From positions 1 to 64,000 of the forward strand of contig NZ_MCNV01000006.1 in NCBI RefSeq assembly GCF_001718195.1: a stretch of 64,000 nt of DNA, given 5' to 3'. Positions 37,707 to 46,708 of the stretch are shown in pieces; the first letter of the stretch is position 1; every line of letters starts with the position of its first letter. Made by a program: the position numbers and the translations under genes. This DNA comes from Paraburkholderia nodosa (GTDB lineage: Bacteria; Pseudomonadota; Gammaproteobacteria; Burkholderiales; Burkholderiaceae). The notes under the pieces were generated by a model, which worked only from the letters and a program-made list of their open reading frames with translations, did not search any database and had not been told where the DNA came from.

Positions 37707-38663
37707 CTATCGGCCGGCACTGGCGCGAAAGATGTTCAGCCGCGAACGCAGCGAGGCGTCGGCGAGATAGAGCGGCGCGATCGTCTCGATGCTCGCGGGC
37801 TCGATATCGAGCTCGGGGGCGAGCGGCCCGGTCAGCACGCTGTCCACCTTCATCGAATCGAGATTATCGCGCGTGAGCACCGGCACGCCCGGCGCCATTT
37901 CGAACGAGAGCGCCTGCAGGCGGCCGAACGCGTCGGGCAGCCGCACGATGCGCGCGTGCCGACCCACCACTTCGCCGCAATACTGCAGCAACTGTTCGAG
38001 CGTGTAGACCGTCGGGCCGCCGAGTTCGTAAGTGTGCCCGCTCGCGGCGTCGAGATCGAGCACGTTGACGATCGCCTTCGACACATCGCCCACGAACACC
38101 GGCTGGAACTTCGCGTCGGGCATAGCGAGCGGAATCATCGGGAAGAGCCGCTGCAGGAGCGCGAAACGGTTGAGGAAGGTGTCCTCGGGACCGAACACGA
38201 CGGAAGGCCGGAAGATGGTCGTAGCGAGCGCCGGGGCCGCGTGCACGGCTTTCTCGCCGTCGCCCTTGGAGCGCAGGTACATGCTCGGCCCGCGCGGGTC
38301 GGCGCCGAGGGCGCTCACATGGATCAGGCGATGGACGCCCTTGCCCTCGCAGGCCGCGACGACCTTCGTGGGCAAGTCGACGTGCAGCTTCGCGAAGCCC
38401 GGGCCGTAGGGATCGCCGCGCCCGCCGTTGAGCGTGCCGACAAGATTGATGACCGCGTCCGCATTTTCGACGAACGCCGCGAGCGCGACCGGATCGGACA
38501 CATCGGCCTCGATCACGTCGACGGGCAGCAGGGTGAGATGGCGGGCGTTGTAGCGGCGTCGGGTGGCGACGCGCACGTCCTTGCCCGCCTCGACGAGCGC
38601 GTTGACGAGATGGCTGCCGATGAATCCCGAACCGCCGATGACCGCAATGGCTTGATGTCGCAT
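37707..38663 (-). CDS. Complex I NDUFA9-like NAD(P)H-binding SDR protein
   Basis: The 318-residue protein is an atypical extended SDR with the Rossmann loop IGGSGFIGSHL (residues 9-19). It shows AVINLVGTLNG and IFRPSVVFGPEDTFLNRF, typical of the NDUFA9-like subfamily also found in bacteria lacking this complex I subunit. A role in quinone or sterol-like chemistry is often suggested but unproven. Its ATG at 38663 lies 147 bp after the transglycosylase stop on the same strand; the GST-cca pair follows 54 bp later. Confidence 0.9.
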   Translation of the reverse strand: MRHQAIAVIGGSGFIGSHLVNALVEAGKDVRVATRRRYNARHLTLLPVDVIEADVSDPVALAAFVENADAVINLVGTLNGGRGDPYGPGFAKLHVDLPTKVVAACEGKGVHRLIHVSALGADPRGPSMYLRSKGDGEKAVHAAPALATTIFRPSVVFGPEDTFLNRFALLQRLFPMIPLAMPDAKFQPVFVGDVSKAIVNVLDLDAASGHTYELGGPTVYTLEQLLQYCGEVVGRHARIVRLPDAFGRLQALSFEMAPGVPVLTRDNLDSMKVDSVLTGPLAPELDIEPASIETIAPLYLADASLRSRLNIFRASAGR

Positions 38664-38810
38664 CTTCGACCTCCTCGGGCAGGCGGCGCCGCCGCGTACG
38701 AGGTCCGGTTCGTCCCGCGGCGCGCCAGTCAGAAGACGGAGCACGCAGCGTGCCGTCTGCCGTGCGCGTTTCCGTATGAAGGGAAGCGGCGCGGTCCAAC
38801 GGCCCGGCGC

Positions 38811-40784
38811 TTACGGCGAGATATAGCCGAGACGCGCCTTCAGCGATTGCGGACGGCCCTCGAACAGCGCCGCATAGTAGACCGTGTTCGACAACACGTT
38901 TTTCACGTAATCGCGGGTTTCCTGGAACGGAATGGTTTCCGCGAAGATGGCGCCCTCGACGCCGCCCTGCAAAGTCTGGCGCCATGCGCGCGGGCGGCCC
39001 GGCCCGGCGTTGTAGCCCGCGGTGGCGAGCACGGCGGAGCCGTCGAACTGATTGTAGATCATCGACAAATAATTCGTTCCGAGCAGGATATTGGTGTCGA
39101 GATCGTTGAGCTGGTCGCGCGACAGGGGCCCGAGGCCGATCTTCTTCGCCACCATCTGCGCCGTGGCCGGCATGATCTGCATGAGGCCGCTCGCGCCCAC
39201 GCCCGATTTCGCATTGAGAATGAAACGCGATTCCTGGCGAATCAGGCCGTAGGCCCATTCGACGTCGAGGCCGCTCGTTTGCGCGTCGCGCTCCACGACG
39301 TCGCGGAACGGCGCGAGATAGCGCAGCGAGAAGTCGTGCTCCGTTTGCGTGCGGTCGGCCGTGTTGACGGTGCGGTCGAGCAACTGGATGCGTTTCGCGT
39401 ATTCGGCGACGGCGAGCAGTTGCCGATCGCTCATGCCGCGCAGCGGCCAGTTCCATTCGCGATTGCCTTCGAGCCGCAGGTTCAGCGCGTAGAAGCGCTG
39501 CGCGAGCGCGAAGCCCGGCGTTTGCGCAGCCTGGGCGATTTCGGCGTCGCTCACCGTGGTCTTCGGCGGGATGGTGATCTTCTGGCCGAGTTCTTCGGTG
39601 GCGAGCTGGCCGTAGAAGTGATAGCCCTGCGAAATCGACGCGAATTCCTGGTTCGCTGCGCCCGTTTCGCCGGCCTGTTTGAGCGCGCGTGCGTGCCAGT
39701 ACACCCACGACGGCTGCGCGCGCAGCGCGGCCGGCATCTGTTCGATCGACCAGCGCACCATGGTCCAGTCGCCGCCCAGCAGCGCGGCGCGCGTACGCCA
39801 TTCGTAAGCCGGGTTCGAGAGAGGCGCATTCGCCGAGAGGCGGTACCAGCCGAGCGAAGCGGGCAGGCGCTTCAACGCCCCTTGATAGCCGATCGTGCCC
39901 CAGCCTGTCGCGCGCTCCGGCGAACTGAGCTGCGGTGCGACAGTGGCGAAGGTGGCCGCTGCCATGGCCGGATCGTTGGCCGCCATCACGGTGACGGCGA
40001 GCAGCGCGAGCTGGTGCGATTGCGGGTCGGCGGTGACGCCTTGCGCGAGCGTGAGCGGCGGCGTGCTCACGGCCTGGCTGAACGCGCTCGGGTCGGGGCG
40101 CTGCGAAAGGCCGTCGAGCAGCTTCGCGCCGGTCGAGGTCTGGTTCTGCTCGTAGGCGAGGCGGATCTGCTGCCACACGTCGTCGCTCGAGAACTGGCCT
40201 TTGATGGCAAGCGCGGTGATGAGATCGACGCAGCCGTCGCCGTAATAGCGCGGCTCGGTGAGCAGCGCACGCGCGTCGTTCGCGACGTTCTCGCCGCGCG
40301 CCGCACGCGACTCCAGCGCGTAGCACTTCACCTGCGTGTCGTCGTTGAGCACGAAGCGCGAATATTGCTGGTCGAAATTCGTCCAGTCGTGGCGCGCGCC
40401 GAGCACGGTCAGATAGTCGTTGCGCATGCGGTCGGCGATCGCCTGACCGTCGTAGCGCTGCAGGAACGACAGCACCGGCGCGTCGGGCGCGTCGATGCGC
40501 GCATGGCCCTGCGAATCGAACAGCTGCGGCTTGAGCTGGAAGTATTCGAGGTATGACGGCGCCGGGTAGTCGGGAATCATCGCAGCGAGTTGCGCGGCGC
40601 GCGCGGGATCGTTGTTGCGCGCGGCTTCGCGAAGCTGGATGAAAGTCTGATCGTCGTTGGAAAGGACTGCGCCTATGGGCAGTGCGACGGGGCGCACGGC
40701 GTCCGCCGTGCTGCATGCTACGAGTGCCGCGGCAGTCAGTGCGAGACCGACCACGCGATATACTCGGACAAGGCGTTTGGACAT
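38811..40784 (-). CDS. Soluble-type (Slt70-like) lytic transglycosylase, lipoprotein
   Basis: The 657-residue protein starts with a lipoprotein signal (lipobox LVAC, Cys24). A long alpha-superhelical region of doughnut-like repeats (about 50-470) follows. The C-terminal SLT domain has the catalytic Glu in GLIRQESRF, the GLMQIMPATAQ block and the TAGYNAGPGR block. It cleaves peptidoglycan glycan strands to 1,6-anhydromuropeptides in the periplasm. E. coli Slt70 is soluble, so the lipobox suggests membrane anchoring here. It is divergent from the formyl-THF cyclo-ligase gene with a 20-bp gap. Confidence 0.94.
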   Translation of the reverse strand: MSKRLVRVYRVVGLALTAAALVACSTADAVRPVALPIGAVLSNDDQTFIQLREAARNNDPARAAQLAAMIPDYPAPSYLEYFQLKPQLFDSQGHARIDAPDAPVLSFLQRYDGQAIADRMRNDYLTVLGARHDWTNFDQQYSRFVLNDDTQVKCYALESRAARGENVANDARALLTEPRYYGDGCVDLITALAIKGQFSSDDVWQQIRLAYEQNQTSTGAKLLDGLSQRPDPSAFSQAVSTPPLTLAQGVTADPQSHQLALLAVTVMAANDPAMAAATFATVAPQLSSPERATGWGTIGYQGALKRLPASLGWYRLSANAPLSNPAYEWRTRAALLGGDWTMVRWSIEQMPAALRAQPSWVYWHARALKQAGETGAANQEFASISQGYHFYGQLATEELGQKITIPPKTTVSDAEIAQAAQTPGFALAQRFYALNLRLEGNREWNWPLRGMSDRQLLAVAEYAKRIQLLDRTVNTADRTQTEHDFSLRYLAPFRDVVERDAQTSGLDVEWAYGLIRQESRFILNAKSGVGASGLMQIMPATAQMVAKKIGLGPLSRDQLNDLDTNILLGTNYLSMIYNQFDGSAVLATAGYNAGPGRPRAWRQTLQGGVEGAIFAETIPFQETRDYVKNVLSNTVYYAALFEGRPQSLKARLGYISP

Positions 40785-40804
40785 CGTTATTTCTGGAGCG
40801 CGAG

Positions 40805-41419
40805 GTGAACCCAAGCATAGCACGCAACCCTCACACGGAATCCAAAAAGGACTGGCGTGCAAGGCTGCTTCCTCGGCGAATTGAGGCGGCTTCCGACGTG
40901 GCAATCGGTGCGGCACTCGCGGCTCGTCTCGATGTGCTCGTCGCGCAATTTTCGCCGCGTTCGATCGGGTTCTACTGGCCCTTGCGCGGCGAGTTCGATG
41001 CGCGCGCCTGGATCACCGCCTGGCTCGCCGCCGATGCGTCACGCCGCGCCGCCCTCCCCGCCATTCCCGAGCGCCATACGCCACTCGTCTTTCACGCCTG
41101 GACGCCCGATGCTCCGATGTGCGAAGGCCATCACGGGATCCTCGAGCCGCAATCGCAGGAAGTGATCGTGCCTGATCTTCTTTTCGTGCCCTGCGTGGGT
41201 TTCGATCGCGACGGCTATCGCCTCGGTTACGGCGGCGGCTACTACGACCGCACGCTGGCCGCCTGGCCGGGCGTTGCGTTGCCCGTCACGGTTGGCATTG
41301 CGTATGAAGCATGCCGCATCGACGACGGCGTGCTTGCGCGCGAGGCGCACGACCTGCCGCTCGACGCCGTGGTGACGGAAGCCGCCACGCACCTTTGCCA
41401 ACGTTCACGTGAACGTTGA
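40805..41419 (+). CDS. 5-formyltetrahydrofolate cyclo-ligase
   Basis: The enzyme turns 5-formyl-THF into 5,10-methenyl-THF with ATP. The 204-residue protein shows an N-terminal basic start, FYWPLRGEFDARAW, and the family signature DRDGYRLGYGGGYYDRTLA near residues 137-155. A GTG start at 40805 is chosen: GGAG lies 6-7 bases upstream, and the length then fits the family. Longer versions would run through the divergent slt start. The gap between the two start codons is only 20 bp. Confidence 0.93.
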   Translation: MNPSIARNPHTESKKDWRARLLPRRIEAASDVAIGAALAARLDVLVAQFSPRSIGFYWPLRGEFDARAWITAWLAADASRRAALPAIPERHTPLVFHAWTPDAPMCEGHHGILEPQSQEVIVPDLLFVPCVGFDRDGYRLGYGGGYYDRTLAAWPGVALPVTVGIAYEACRIDDGVLAREAHDLPLDAVVTEAATHLCQRSRER

Positions 41420-41441
41420 ACGCTGAACGCGCCTTGATCGC

Positions 41442-41954
41442 TCAGAGCGAAGCCGCCGCGCGCGCGGCCGTGTCATAGAGCCCCGACGCATTGCGCATGA
41501 GTTGCGCGGCATCGCCGATCTGCTGATTCGTGAGGCCGCTTTCCTTGAGCGTCGCGATGAGGCAGCTCTCGCGCACGTCGCGATAGCGCAGGCACAGCGC
41601 CTGGCCTTCCGGCGTGACCGAAAAGAAGACTTCCTTGCCGGTCTTTTCGCTTTTTACATACCCTCTTGAGACGAGCTTCTTCAACGCATACGTGGCCACG
41701 TGCGTGTCCTCGATGTTGAGCACGAAGCAGATATCCGCGAGCTTCTTGCGCCGCTCGCGATGGCCGACGTGATGGAGCAGCGACACCTCGATCGGCGTCA
41801 TGTCCTTCACGCCCGCCGCCGACATGCAGCGCACCATCCAGCGGTTGAACGCATTGCTCGCCATGATGAGCGCGTACTCGAATTCGGAAAGCTCGGCGCT
41901 CGACTCGGAGACGAGATGTTCGGACGAAACGATCTTGGTCGGCTGGCGCGACAT
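41442..41954 (-). CDS. MarR-like winged-helix regulator (COG5631 type)
   Basis: The 170-residue protein has a winged helix in its middle (MTPIEVSLLHHVGHRERRKK, DICFVLNIEDTHVATYALKKLVSRGYV). This resembles the predicted MarR-type group COG5631. It is divergent from the pxpBCA operon, with a 215-bp gap holding an AT-rich stretch (42045-42080). The place suggests it regulates 5-oxoproline use, which is inference. The ATG at 41954 fits the family start. Confidence 0.85.
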   Translation of the reverse strand: MSRQPTKIVSSEHLVSESSAELSEFEYALIMASNAFNRWMVRCMSAAGVKDMTPIEVSLLHHVGHRERRKKLADICFVLNIEDTHVATYALKKLVSRGYVKSEKTGKEVFFSVTPEGQALCLRYRDVRESCLIATLKESGLTNQQIGDAAQLMRNASGLYDTAARAAASL

Positions 41955-42135
41955 GGCAGATAACCCGGTAGTCGGTGTTCGAAAAGGCAAAGCGGCGTGG
42001 CGTGAGTGTAATTGCAGCGCGACTGCCGTGCGCCTGGCGAAAACGCTTATTGATAATTTGTAGATATTTTATCGACAATGTACGCTAGGAAGGAATGGCA
42101 CCGGCACCGCCTGTGCATCTTTCGTGCGCTTATTT

Positions 42136-42146
42136 CCGACCGGTCG
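42136..42146. promoter_or_regulatory. palindrome core resembling the paaA operator, before pxpB
   Basis: CCGACCGGTCG matches the inner 11 of 14 bases of the paaA promoter palindrome and lies 24 bases before the pxpB start. It may be a chance GC-rich palindrome or a site for a TetR-type protein. Confidence 0.25.
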
Positions 42147-42169
42147 AACCGTCCCTTGATCGATCCAAC

Positions 42170-42829
42170 ATGCCGAATTCTGACCCTCGCATTTTTCCTC
42201 TCGGTGACGAAGCGCTCGTCTGCGAAGCGCCGCCGCCCGCCACGCTCGAGGTCCAGCGCCGCGTCTGGGCCGTCGCCGCGCTGGCGCGCGGCTGGGCGCC
42301 GGTGCGCGAAGTGGTGCCCGGCATGAACAACCTGACGATCACCTTCGATCCGCTCTCGGCCGACGCCGCGGCGCTCGCGCTCGCGCTGCGCGACGCATGG
42401 CGCGAGGCCGAAGACGCGAGCGCGGCAGGCCGTGAAGTCGAGATACCCGTGGTCTACGGCGGCGAAGACGGCCCCGATCTCGAAGCGGTCGCGCAGCATT
42501 GCGCGCTCGCCGCCGCCGACGTCGCCGCGCGCCATGCCGCGGGTGTCTACACGGTGTTCTTCCTCGGCTTTCAGCCCGGTTTCGCCTATCTCGGCGGTCT
42601 CGAACCCGCGCTGCACACGCCGCGCCGCCGCGAGCCGCGCCTGGCCGTCCCCGCCGGATCGGTGGGCATCGGCGGCGAGCAGACGGGCATTTATCCGGCC
42701 GCCTCGCCAGGCGGCTGGCAACTGATCGGCCGCACCGCCGCGAAGTTGTTCGACCCTTCGCGCAATCCGCCTTCGCTGCTCATGCCTGGCGACCGCGTGC
42801 GTTTCACCATCGCGGAGCTCCACGCATGA
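42170..42829 (+). CDS. pxpB: 5-oxoprolinase subunit PxpB (KipI-like)
   Basis: PxpA, PxpB and PxpC together hydrolyse 5-oxoproline (pyroglutamate) to glutamate with ATP. The 219-residue PxpB shows the KipI-type blocks VPGMNNLTITFDP, GVYTVFFLGFQPGFAYLGGL and VPAGSVGIGGEQTGIYP. The ATG at 42170 begins the family N-terminus; the open frame upstream crosses the promoter. Its stop overlaps the pxpC start (ATGA). Confidence 0.95.
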   Translation: MPNSDPRIFPLGDEALVCEAPPPATLEVQRRVWAVAALARGWAPVREVVPGMNNLTITFDPLSADAAALALALRDAWREAEDASAAGREVEIPVVYGGEDGPDLEAVAQHCALAAADVAARHAAGVYTVFFLGFQPGFAYLGGLEPALHTPRRREPRLAVPAGSVGIGGEQTGIYPAASPGGWQLIGRTAAKLFDPSRNPPSLLMPGDRVRFTIAELHA

Positions 42830-43893
42830 TCGAAGTATTGCGCGCGGGCCTGCTCACCACGGTCCAGGATCTCGGCCGCCCCGGCTACCGGCATCTGGGC
42901 GTCGCCACCGGCGGCGCGCTCGATACGCTCGCGCTCGAAGTGGGCAACCGTCTCGTCGGCAACCGGCCCGACGCCGCCGGCGTGGAAATCACCTTCGGCC
43001 CCGTCGCGCTGCGCTTCGCGCGCGCCACCCGCATCGCCATTACCGGCACCGACTTCGGCGCGACGCTCGGCGGCCGCCCGGTCTGGTCGTGGTGGAGCCT
43101 GCCCGTGGCCGCCGGCGAGGAACTCGTGCTGAACGGCGCGAAGCGCGGCATGCGCGCCTATGTGTGCGTGGCCGGCGGCGTCGACGTGCTGCCCATGCTC
43201 GGCTCGCGCAGCACCGACCTCGCGGCGGGCTTCGGCGGCCTCGCAGGTCGCGCGCTCAAGGACGGCGACCGTCTCGCCACGGGCGCCTCGTTCGCGCCGG
43301 GCCGCGAGCGCGCTGCGCTCGACCCGGGCGCGCCGGCCTTCGGCGTGAAGGCGCCCGTGTGGTGCAACTTCGCGCTCGCGGACGAGCCGCATCACCGGCG
43401 CGGACGCCATCCGGACGGCATGGCCTGGGCCGTGCCCGTGCGCGTGCTGCGCGGCCCCGAGTACGACAGCTTCACACCCGAGGCGCAGCGCGCGCTCTGG
43501 TCCGACGAATGGCAGATCACGCCCAACAGCAATCGCATGGGCTTTCGGCTCACGGGCACGCCGCTCGTGCGCGCGAACGGCGTGGATCTGCTGTCGCACG
43601 CGGTGCTGCCGGGCACGATCCAGGTGCCGCCGAGCGGCCAGCCCATCGTGCTGATGGCCGACGCGCAGACCACGGGCGGCTACCCGAAGATCGGCTCCGT
43701 GATTCGCGCCGACTGGTGGAAGCTCGCCCAGGTGCGGCTCACCGGTGGCGTGCGTTTCGTGGAAGCGACGCCGGCCGCCGCGCGCGCGGCGCTGGAAGAG
43801 GAACGGGCGTATTTGCGGCAGATCGACACCGCGATCGCCATGCACGACGAACGCCTTGCGAACCGCCGCGCGAACGCGGCCGCGAGCGCGTGA
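42826..43893 (+). CDS. pxpC: 5-oxoprolinase subunit PxpC (KipA-like)
   Basis: The 355-residue subunit starts MIEVLRAGLLTTVQDLGRPG and shows the family's cyclophilin-like biotin-dependent-carboxylase-type blocks (GPEYDSFTPEAQRAL; MADAQTTGGYPKIGSVI). It forms the ATP-using part of oxoprolinase with PxpB. Translation is coupled to pxpB by a 4-base overlap; pxpA follows 44 bp later. Confidence 0.95.
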   Translation: MIEVLRAGLLTTVQDLGRPGYRHLGVATGGALDTLALEVGNRLVGNRPDAAGVEITFGPVALRFARATRIAITGTDFGATLGGRPVWSWWSLPVAAGEELVLNGAKRGMRAYVCVAGGVDVLPMLGSRSTDLAAGFGGLAGRALKDGDRLATGASFAPGRERAALDPGAPAFGVKAPVWCNFALADEPHHRRGRHPDGMAWAVPVRVLRGPEYDSFTPEAQRALWSDEWQITPNSNRMGFRLTGTPLVRANGVDLLSHAVLPGTIQVPPSGQPIVLMADAQTTGGYPKIGSVIRADWWKLAQVRLTGGVRFVEATPAAARAALEEERAYLRQIDTAIAMHDERLANRRANAAASA

Positions 43894-43937
43894 TTTTCAA
43901 GCACCATCGGTAAGACAGGCAGTAAGAGGAACCCATC

Positions 43938-44693
43938 ATGACCACCATCGATCTGAACGCCGATCTCGGCGAAGGCTGCGGCTCCGACGAGGCGCTGCTC
44001 GACCTCGTGAGCTCCGCCAACATCGCGTGCGGCTGGCACGCGGGCGGCGCCAACGCCATGCGCGAATGCGTGCGCTGGGCCGTGGAGAAAGGCGTGTCGA
44101 TCGGCGCGCATCCGAGCTTCAACGACCCCGAGAACTTCGGCCGCAAGGAGATGAACCTGCCGCCCGAGGAAATCTACGCGGGCGTGCTGTATCAGCTCGG
44201 CGCCCTCTCCGCCATCGCCCAGGCCGAAGGCGGCCGCATCGCCCACGTGAAGCCGCACGGCGCCCTCTACAACCAGGCCGCGCGTGACCCGCAGATCGCC
44301 GAGGCCATCGTCTCCGCGGTGCACGACTTCGATCCGTCCGTGACGGTGTTCGCGCTCGCGGGCAGCGGCCTCGTGACGGCGGCGCGCGAGGCGGGGCTCG
44401 TCGCGATCGAGGAAGTGTTCGCCGACCGCGGCTATCGCGCGGACGGCTCGCTCGTGCCGCGCAGCGAGCCGGGCGCGTTGCTCGACGACGAAGACACTGT
44501 GCTCGCGCGCACGCTCGCGATGATCCGCGAGCAGCGCGTGCAGGCCGTGAACGGCGCCTGGGTGCCGCTGAACGCGCAGACCATTTGCCTGCACGGCGAC
44601 GGCCCGCACGCGCTCGCGTTCGCACGGCGCATCCGCACGGCGCTCGACGACGCAGGCATCGGCGTGCGCGCGGCGGGGGCCGGCGAAGTTTGA
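43938..44693 (+). CDS. pxpA: 5-oxoprolinase subunit PxpA (LamB/YcsF family)
   Basis: The 251-residue protein has the family signatures [43 protein letters not shown] and LHGDGP with their metal/substrate-site Asp and His. A GAGGAACCC ribosome site precedes the ATG. It is the third gene of the pxpBCA set and is followed after 219 bp by two membrane genes of the same theme. Confidence 0.96.
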   Translation: MTTIDLNADLGEGCGSDEALLDLVSSANIACGWHAGGANAMRECVRWAVEKGVSIGAHPSFNDPENFGRKEMNLPPEEIYAGVLYQLGALSAIAQAEGGRIAHVKPHGALYNQAARDPQIAEAIVSAVHDFDPSVTVFALAGSGLVTAAREAGLVAIEEVFADRGYRADGSLVPRSEPGALLDDEDTVLARTLAMIREQRVQAVNGAWVPLNAQTICLHGDGPHALAFARRIRTALDDAGIGVRAAGAGEV

Positions 44694-44718
44694 CCCACGC
44701 GCGTTCGAACGCAGCAAA

Positions 44719-44740
44719 GCGCGCGGCATGCGCCGCGCGC
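44719..44740 (+). other. GC hairpin after pxpA without U-run
   Basis: A 9-bp perfect stem (GCGCGCGGC / GCCGCGCGC) with a 4-base loop begins 26 bases after the pxpA stop. Without a T-run it is more likely an mRNA-stabilising or processing hairpin inside the operon than a terminator. Further on, CGTAGTTGT repeats at 44804 and 44825. Confidence 0.5.
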
Positions 44741-44912
44741 CGCTAGAGACGTATCACCGAAGGTTTTCACAAGGCAAACCCCCGGCAGCGCAAGCTTGCC
44801 AGGCGTAGTTGTACCGAGCAGGTTCGTAGTTGTGCGAACGGCCGTCAGAGCCGTGAAGTCAACGCCGCTATCCGCGGCAATCAACGACAAGCCAATACGT
44901 TTGGAGATCTAC

Positions 44913-45656
44913 ATGCAGAGCACCGTCAACTTATGGCCGCTGATCGGCGTGGCCGTCATCATCGCCGGCTTCTTGCTACGTTTCAATCCGATGCTGATCG
45001 TCGCCGCGGCGGCCGTCGTCACCGGTTTCGCCGGGGGTTTTCCGGTCGCGAAGATTCTCGCCGCCATCGGCACCGGCTTCATCAAGACCCGCAACATTCC
45101 CCTCATCATCCTGTTGCCGCTCGCCGTGATCGGGCTGCTCGAGCGCCACGGCCTGCGTGAGCGCGCACAGATCTGGATCGGCAGCATCAAGGCGGCCACC
45201 GCCGGGCGTCTGCTCATTGTCTATCTGCTCGTGCGCGAGTTGACCGCCGCGGTCGGCTTGACGGGCCTCGGCGGTCATCCGCAGATGGTGCGCCCGCTCA
45301 TCGCGCCGATGGCCGAAGGCGCCACCGAAAACCGCTTCGGCAAGCTCTCCGACGCCGTGCGCTACAAGCTGCGCGCCTACTCGGCCGCGACCGACAACGT
45401 GGGTCTCTTCTTTGGCGAGGACATCTTCGTCGCGTTCGGCGCGATCGTGCTGATGGTCACGCTGCTCAAGGAAGCGGGCGTTTCGGTCGAGCCGATCCAC
45501 GTGGCGTTCTGGGGCATTCCCACGGCGATCTGCGCGTTCCTGATTCACGGCTTCCGGCTCTGGCTGCTCGACCGCAAGCTCGAACGCGAACTGGGCGCCA
45601 TGCGCAACGCGAGCGACGCAAAGGCTGCAAACCGCGCACAAGGAGACGAAGCATGA
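44913..45656 (+). CDS. DUF969 membrane protein, probable 5-oxoproline transport subunit
   Basis: The 247-residue protein has about 5-6 hydrophobic segments (LIGVAVIIAGFLL; LIILLPLAVIGLLE; FVAFGAIVLMVTLLKEAG) and the DUF969 blocks TRELTA-like VRELTAAVGLTGLGGHPQMV and SAATDNVGLFFGED. DUF969 and DUF979 proteins occur as a pair beside pxp or pyroglutamyl-peptidase genes and are thought to form a transporter; this has not been shown to my knowledge. TTGGAGATCTAC places the ATG at 44913. Its stop overlaps the DUF979 start. Confidence 0.88.
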   Translation: MQSTVNLWPLIGVAVIIAGFLLRFNPMLIVAAAAVVTGFAGGFPVAKILAAIGTGFIKTRNIPLIILLPLAVIGLLERHGLRERAQIWIGSIKAATAGRLLIVYLLVRELTAAVGLTGLGGHPQMVRPLIAPMAEGATENRFGKLSDAVRYKLRAYSAATDNVGLFFGEDIFVAFGAIVLMVTLLKEAGVSVEPIHVAFWGIPTAICAFLIHGFRLWLLDRKLERELGAMRNASDAKAANRAQGDEA

Positions 45657-46606
45657 CGCTCACCCTCAATTGGCTCTTCTGGCTGCTCGGCATCGTGCTG
45701 CTGATCGTCGGCGGCATGATCGTGATGGATCGCGAGCATCCGCGCCGCTTCACGGCAGGCGGCTTCTGGCTGCTCTACGCGCTCATCTTTCTCGTCGGCG
45801 ACCTGCTGCCCGCCGAAGTCGTAGGCGTGCTCGTGCTCGCCATGGCGCTGATCGCCGGCCTCGGCGGCGTGACGGCCGCGAAGCCCAAGGTGCTCGCGCT
45901 CGAAACGCGTATCGCCAGCGCGAAGCGACTGGGCAACAAGCTCTTCGTGCCCGCGCTCACCATTCCCGTCATTACCGTCGTGCTCACGCTCGCGGCCAGC
46001 CATCTCGTCTTCGGCGGCAAGCCGCTCTTCGACCCGAAGAACGTCACGCTGATCGGCTTCGGCATCGGCTGCGTGATCGCGCTCGCGATTGCCTGCATCA
46101 TCACGCGCGACAGCGTCGGCCAGTCGATGAAGGAAACGCGCCGCCTCGTCGACGCGCTTTCGTGGGCCGCCGTCCTGCCGCAGATGCTCGGCATGCTCGG
46201 CCTCGTGTTCTCGGACGCGGGCGTCGGCAAGGCCGTCGCGCACGTGACGACGTCGTACATCAACATGGACGTGCGCTTCGTGGCCGTGGTGGTCTATTGC
46301 GTGGGCATGGCGCTCTTCACGATCATCATGGGCAACGGCTTCGCCGCGTTTCCGGTGATGACGGGCGGCGTGGGCGTACCGGTGCTGGTGGGCGTGTTCC
46401 ACGTCAATCCGGCGATGATGGCCGCCATCGGCATGTTCTCGGGCTACTGCGGCACGCTCATGACGCCGATGGCCGCGAACTTCAACATGGTGCCCGCCGC
46501 GCTGCTGGAGCTGCCCGACAAGAACGCGGTGATCCGCGTGCAGGTGCCCACGGCGCTCGGCATCCTCGCGGCGAATATCGTACTGCTGAACGTGTTCGGG
46601 TTTTGA
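45653..46606 (+). CDS. DUF979 membrane protein, partner of DUF969
   Basis: The 317-residue protein has about 9-10 transmembrane helices and the family blocks FLVGDLLPAEVVGVLVLAMA, MGNGFAAFPVMTGGVG and GMFSGYCGTLMTPMAANFN. It starts inside the DUF969 stop (ATGA), so the two are made together. It is the last gene before a terminator. The pyroglutamyl-peptidase gene often found beside this pair is not present here. Confidence 0.88.
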   Translation: MTLTLNWLFWLLGIVLLIVGGMIVMDREHPRRFTAGGFWLLYALIFLVGDLLPAEVVGVLVLAMALIAGLGGVTAAKPKVLALETRIASAKRLGNKLFVPALTIPVITVVLTLAASHLVFGGKPLFDPKNVTLIGFGIGCVIALAIACIITRDSVGQSMKETRRLVDALSWAAVLPQMLGMLGLVFSDAGVGKAVAHVTTSYINMDVRFVAVVVYCVGMALFTIIMGNGFAAFPVMTGGVGVPVLVGVFHVNPAMMAAIGMFSGYCGTLMTPMAANFNMVPAALLELPDKNAVIRVQVPTALGILAANIVLLNVFGF

Positions 46607-46633
46607 CCCGCGTACGCATGCGCTCGCAAGAAG

Positions 46634-46654
46634 AGCCGGCGAAAGCCGGCTTTT
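46634..46654 (+). terminator. terminator of the pxp/DUF979 transcript
   Basis: The stem AGCCGGC / GCCGGCT with a stable GAAA loop is followed by TTTT, about 28 bases after the stop. Confidence 0.82.
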
Positions 46655-46708
46655 CCGCATTCAGGCCGCGCGCGAGCACAAGATGCGAGCGCAAAGGCCC
46701 GGCCTGGC

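Noticed and set aside
44756..44763. ACCGAAGG, reminiscent of a glycine riboswitch
   Set aside because: The other conserved parts of the glycine aptamer are missing, and the downstream gene is not linked to glycine.
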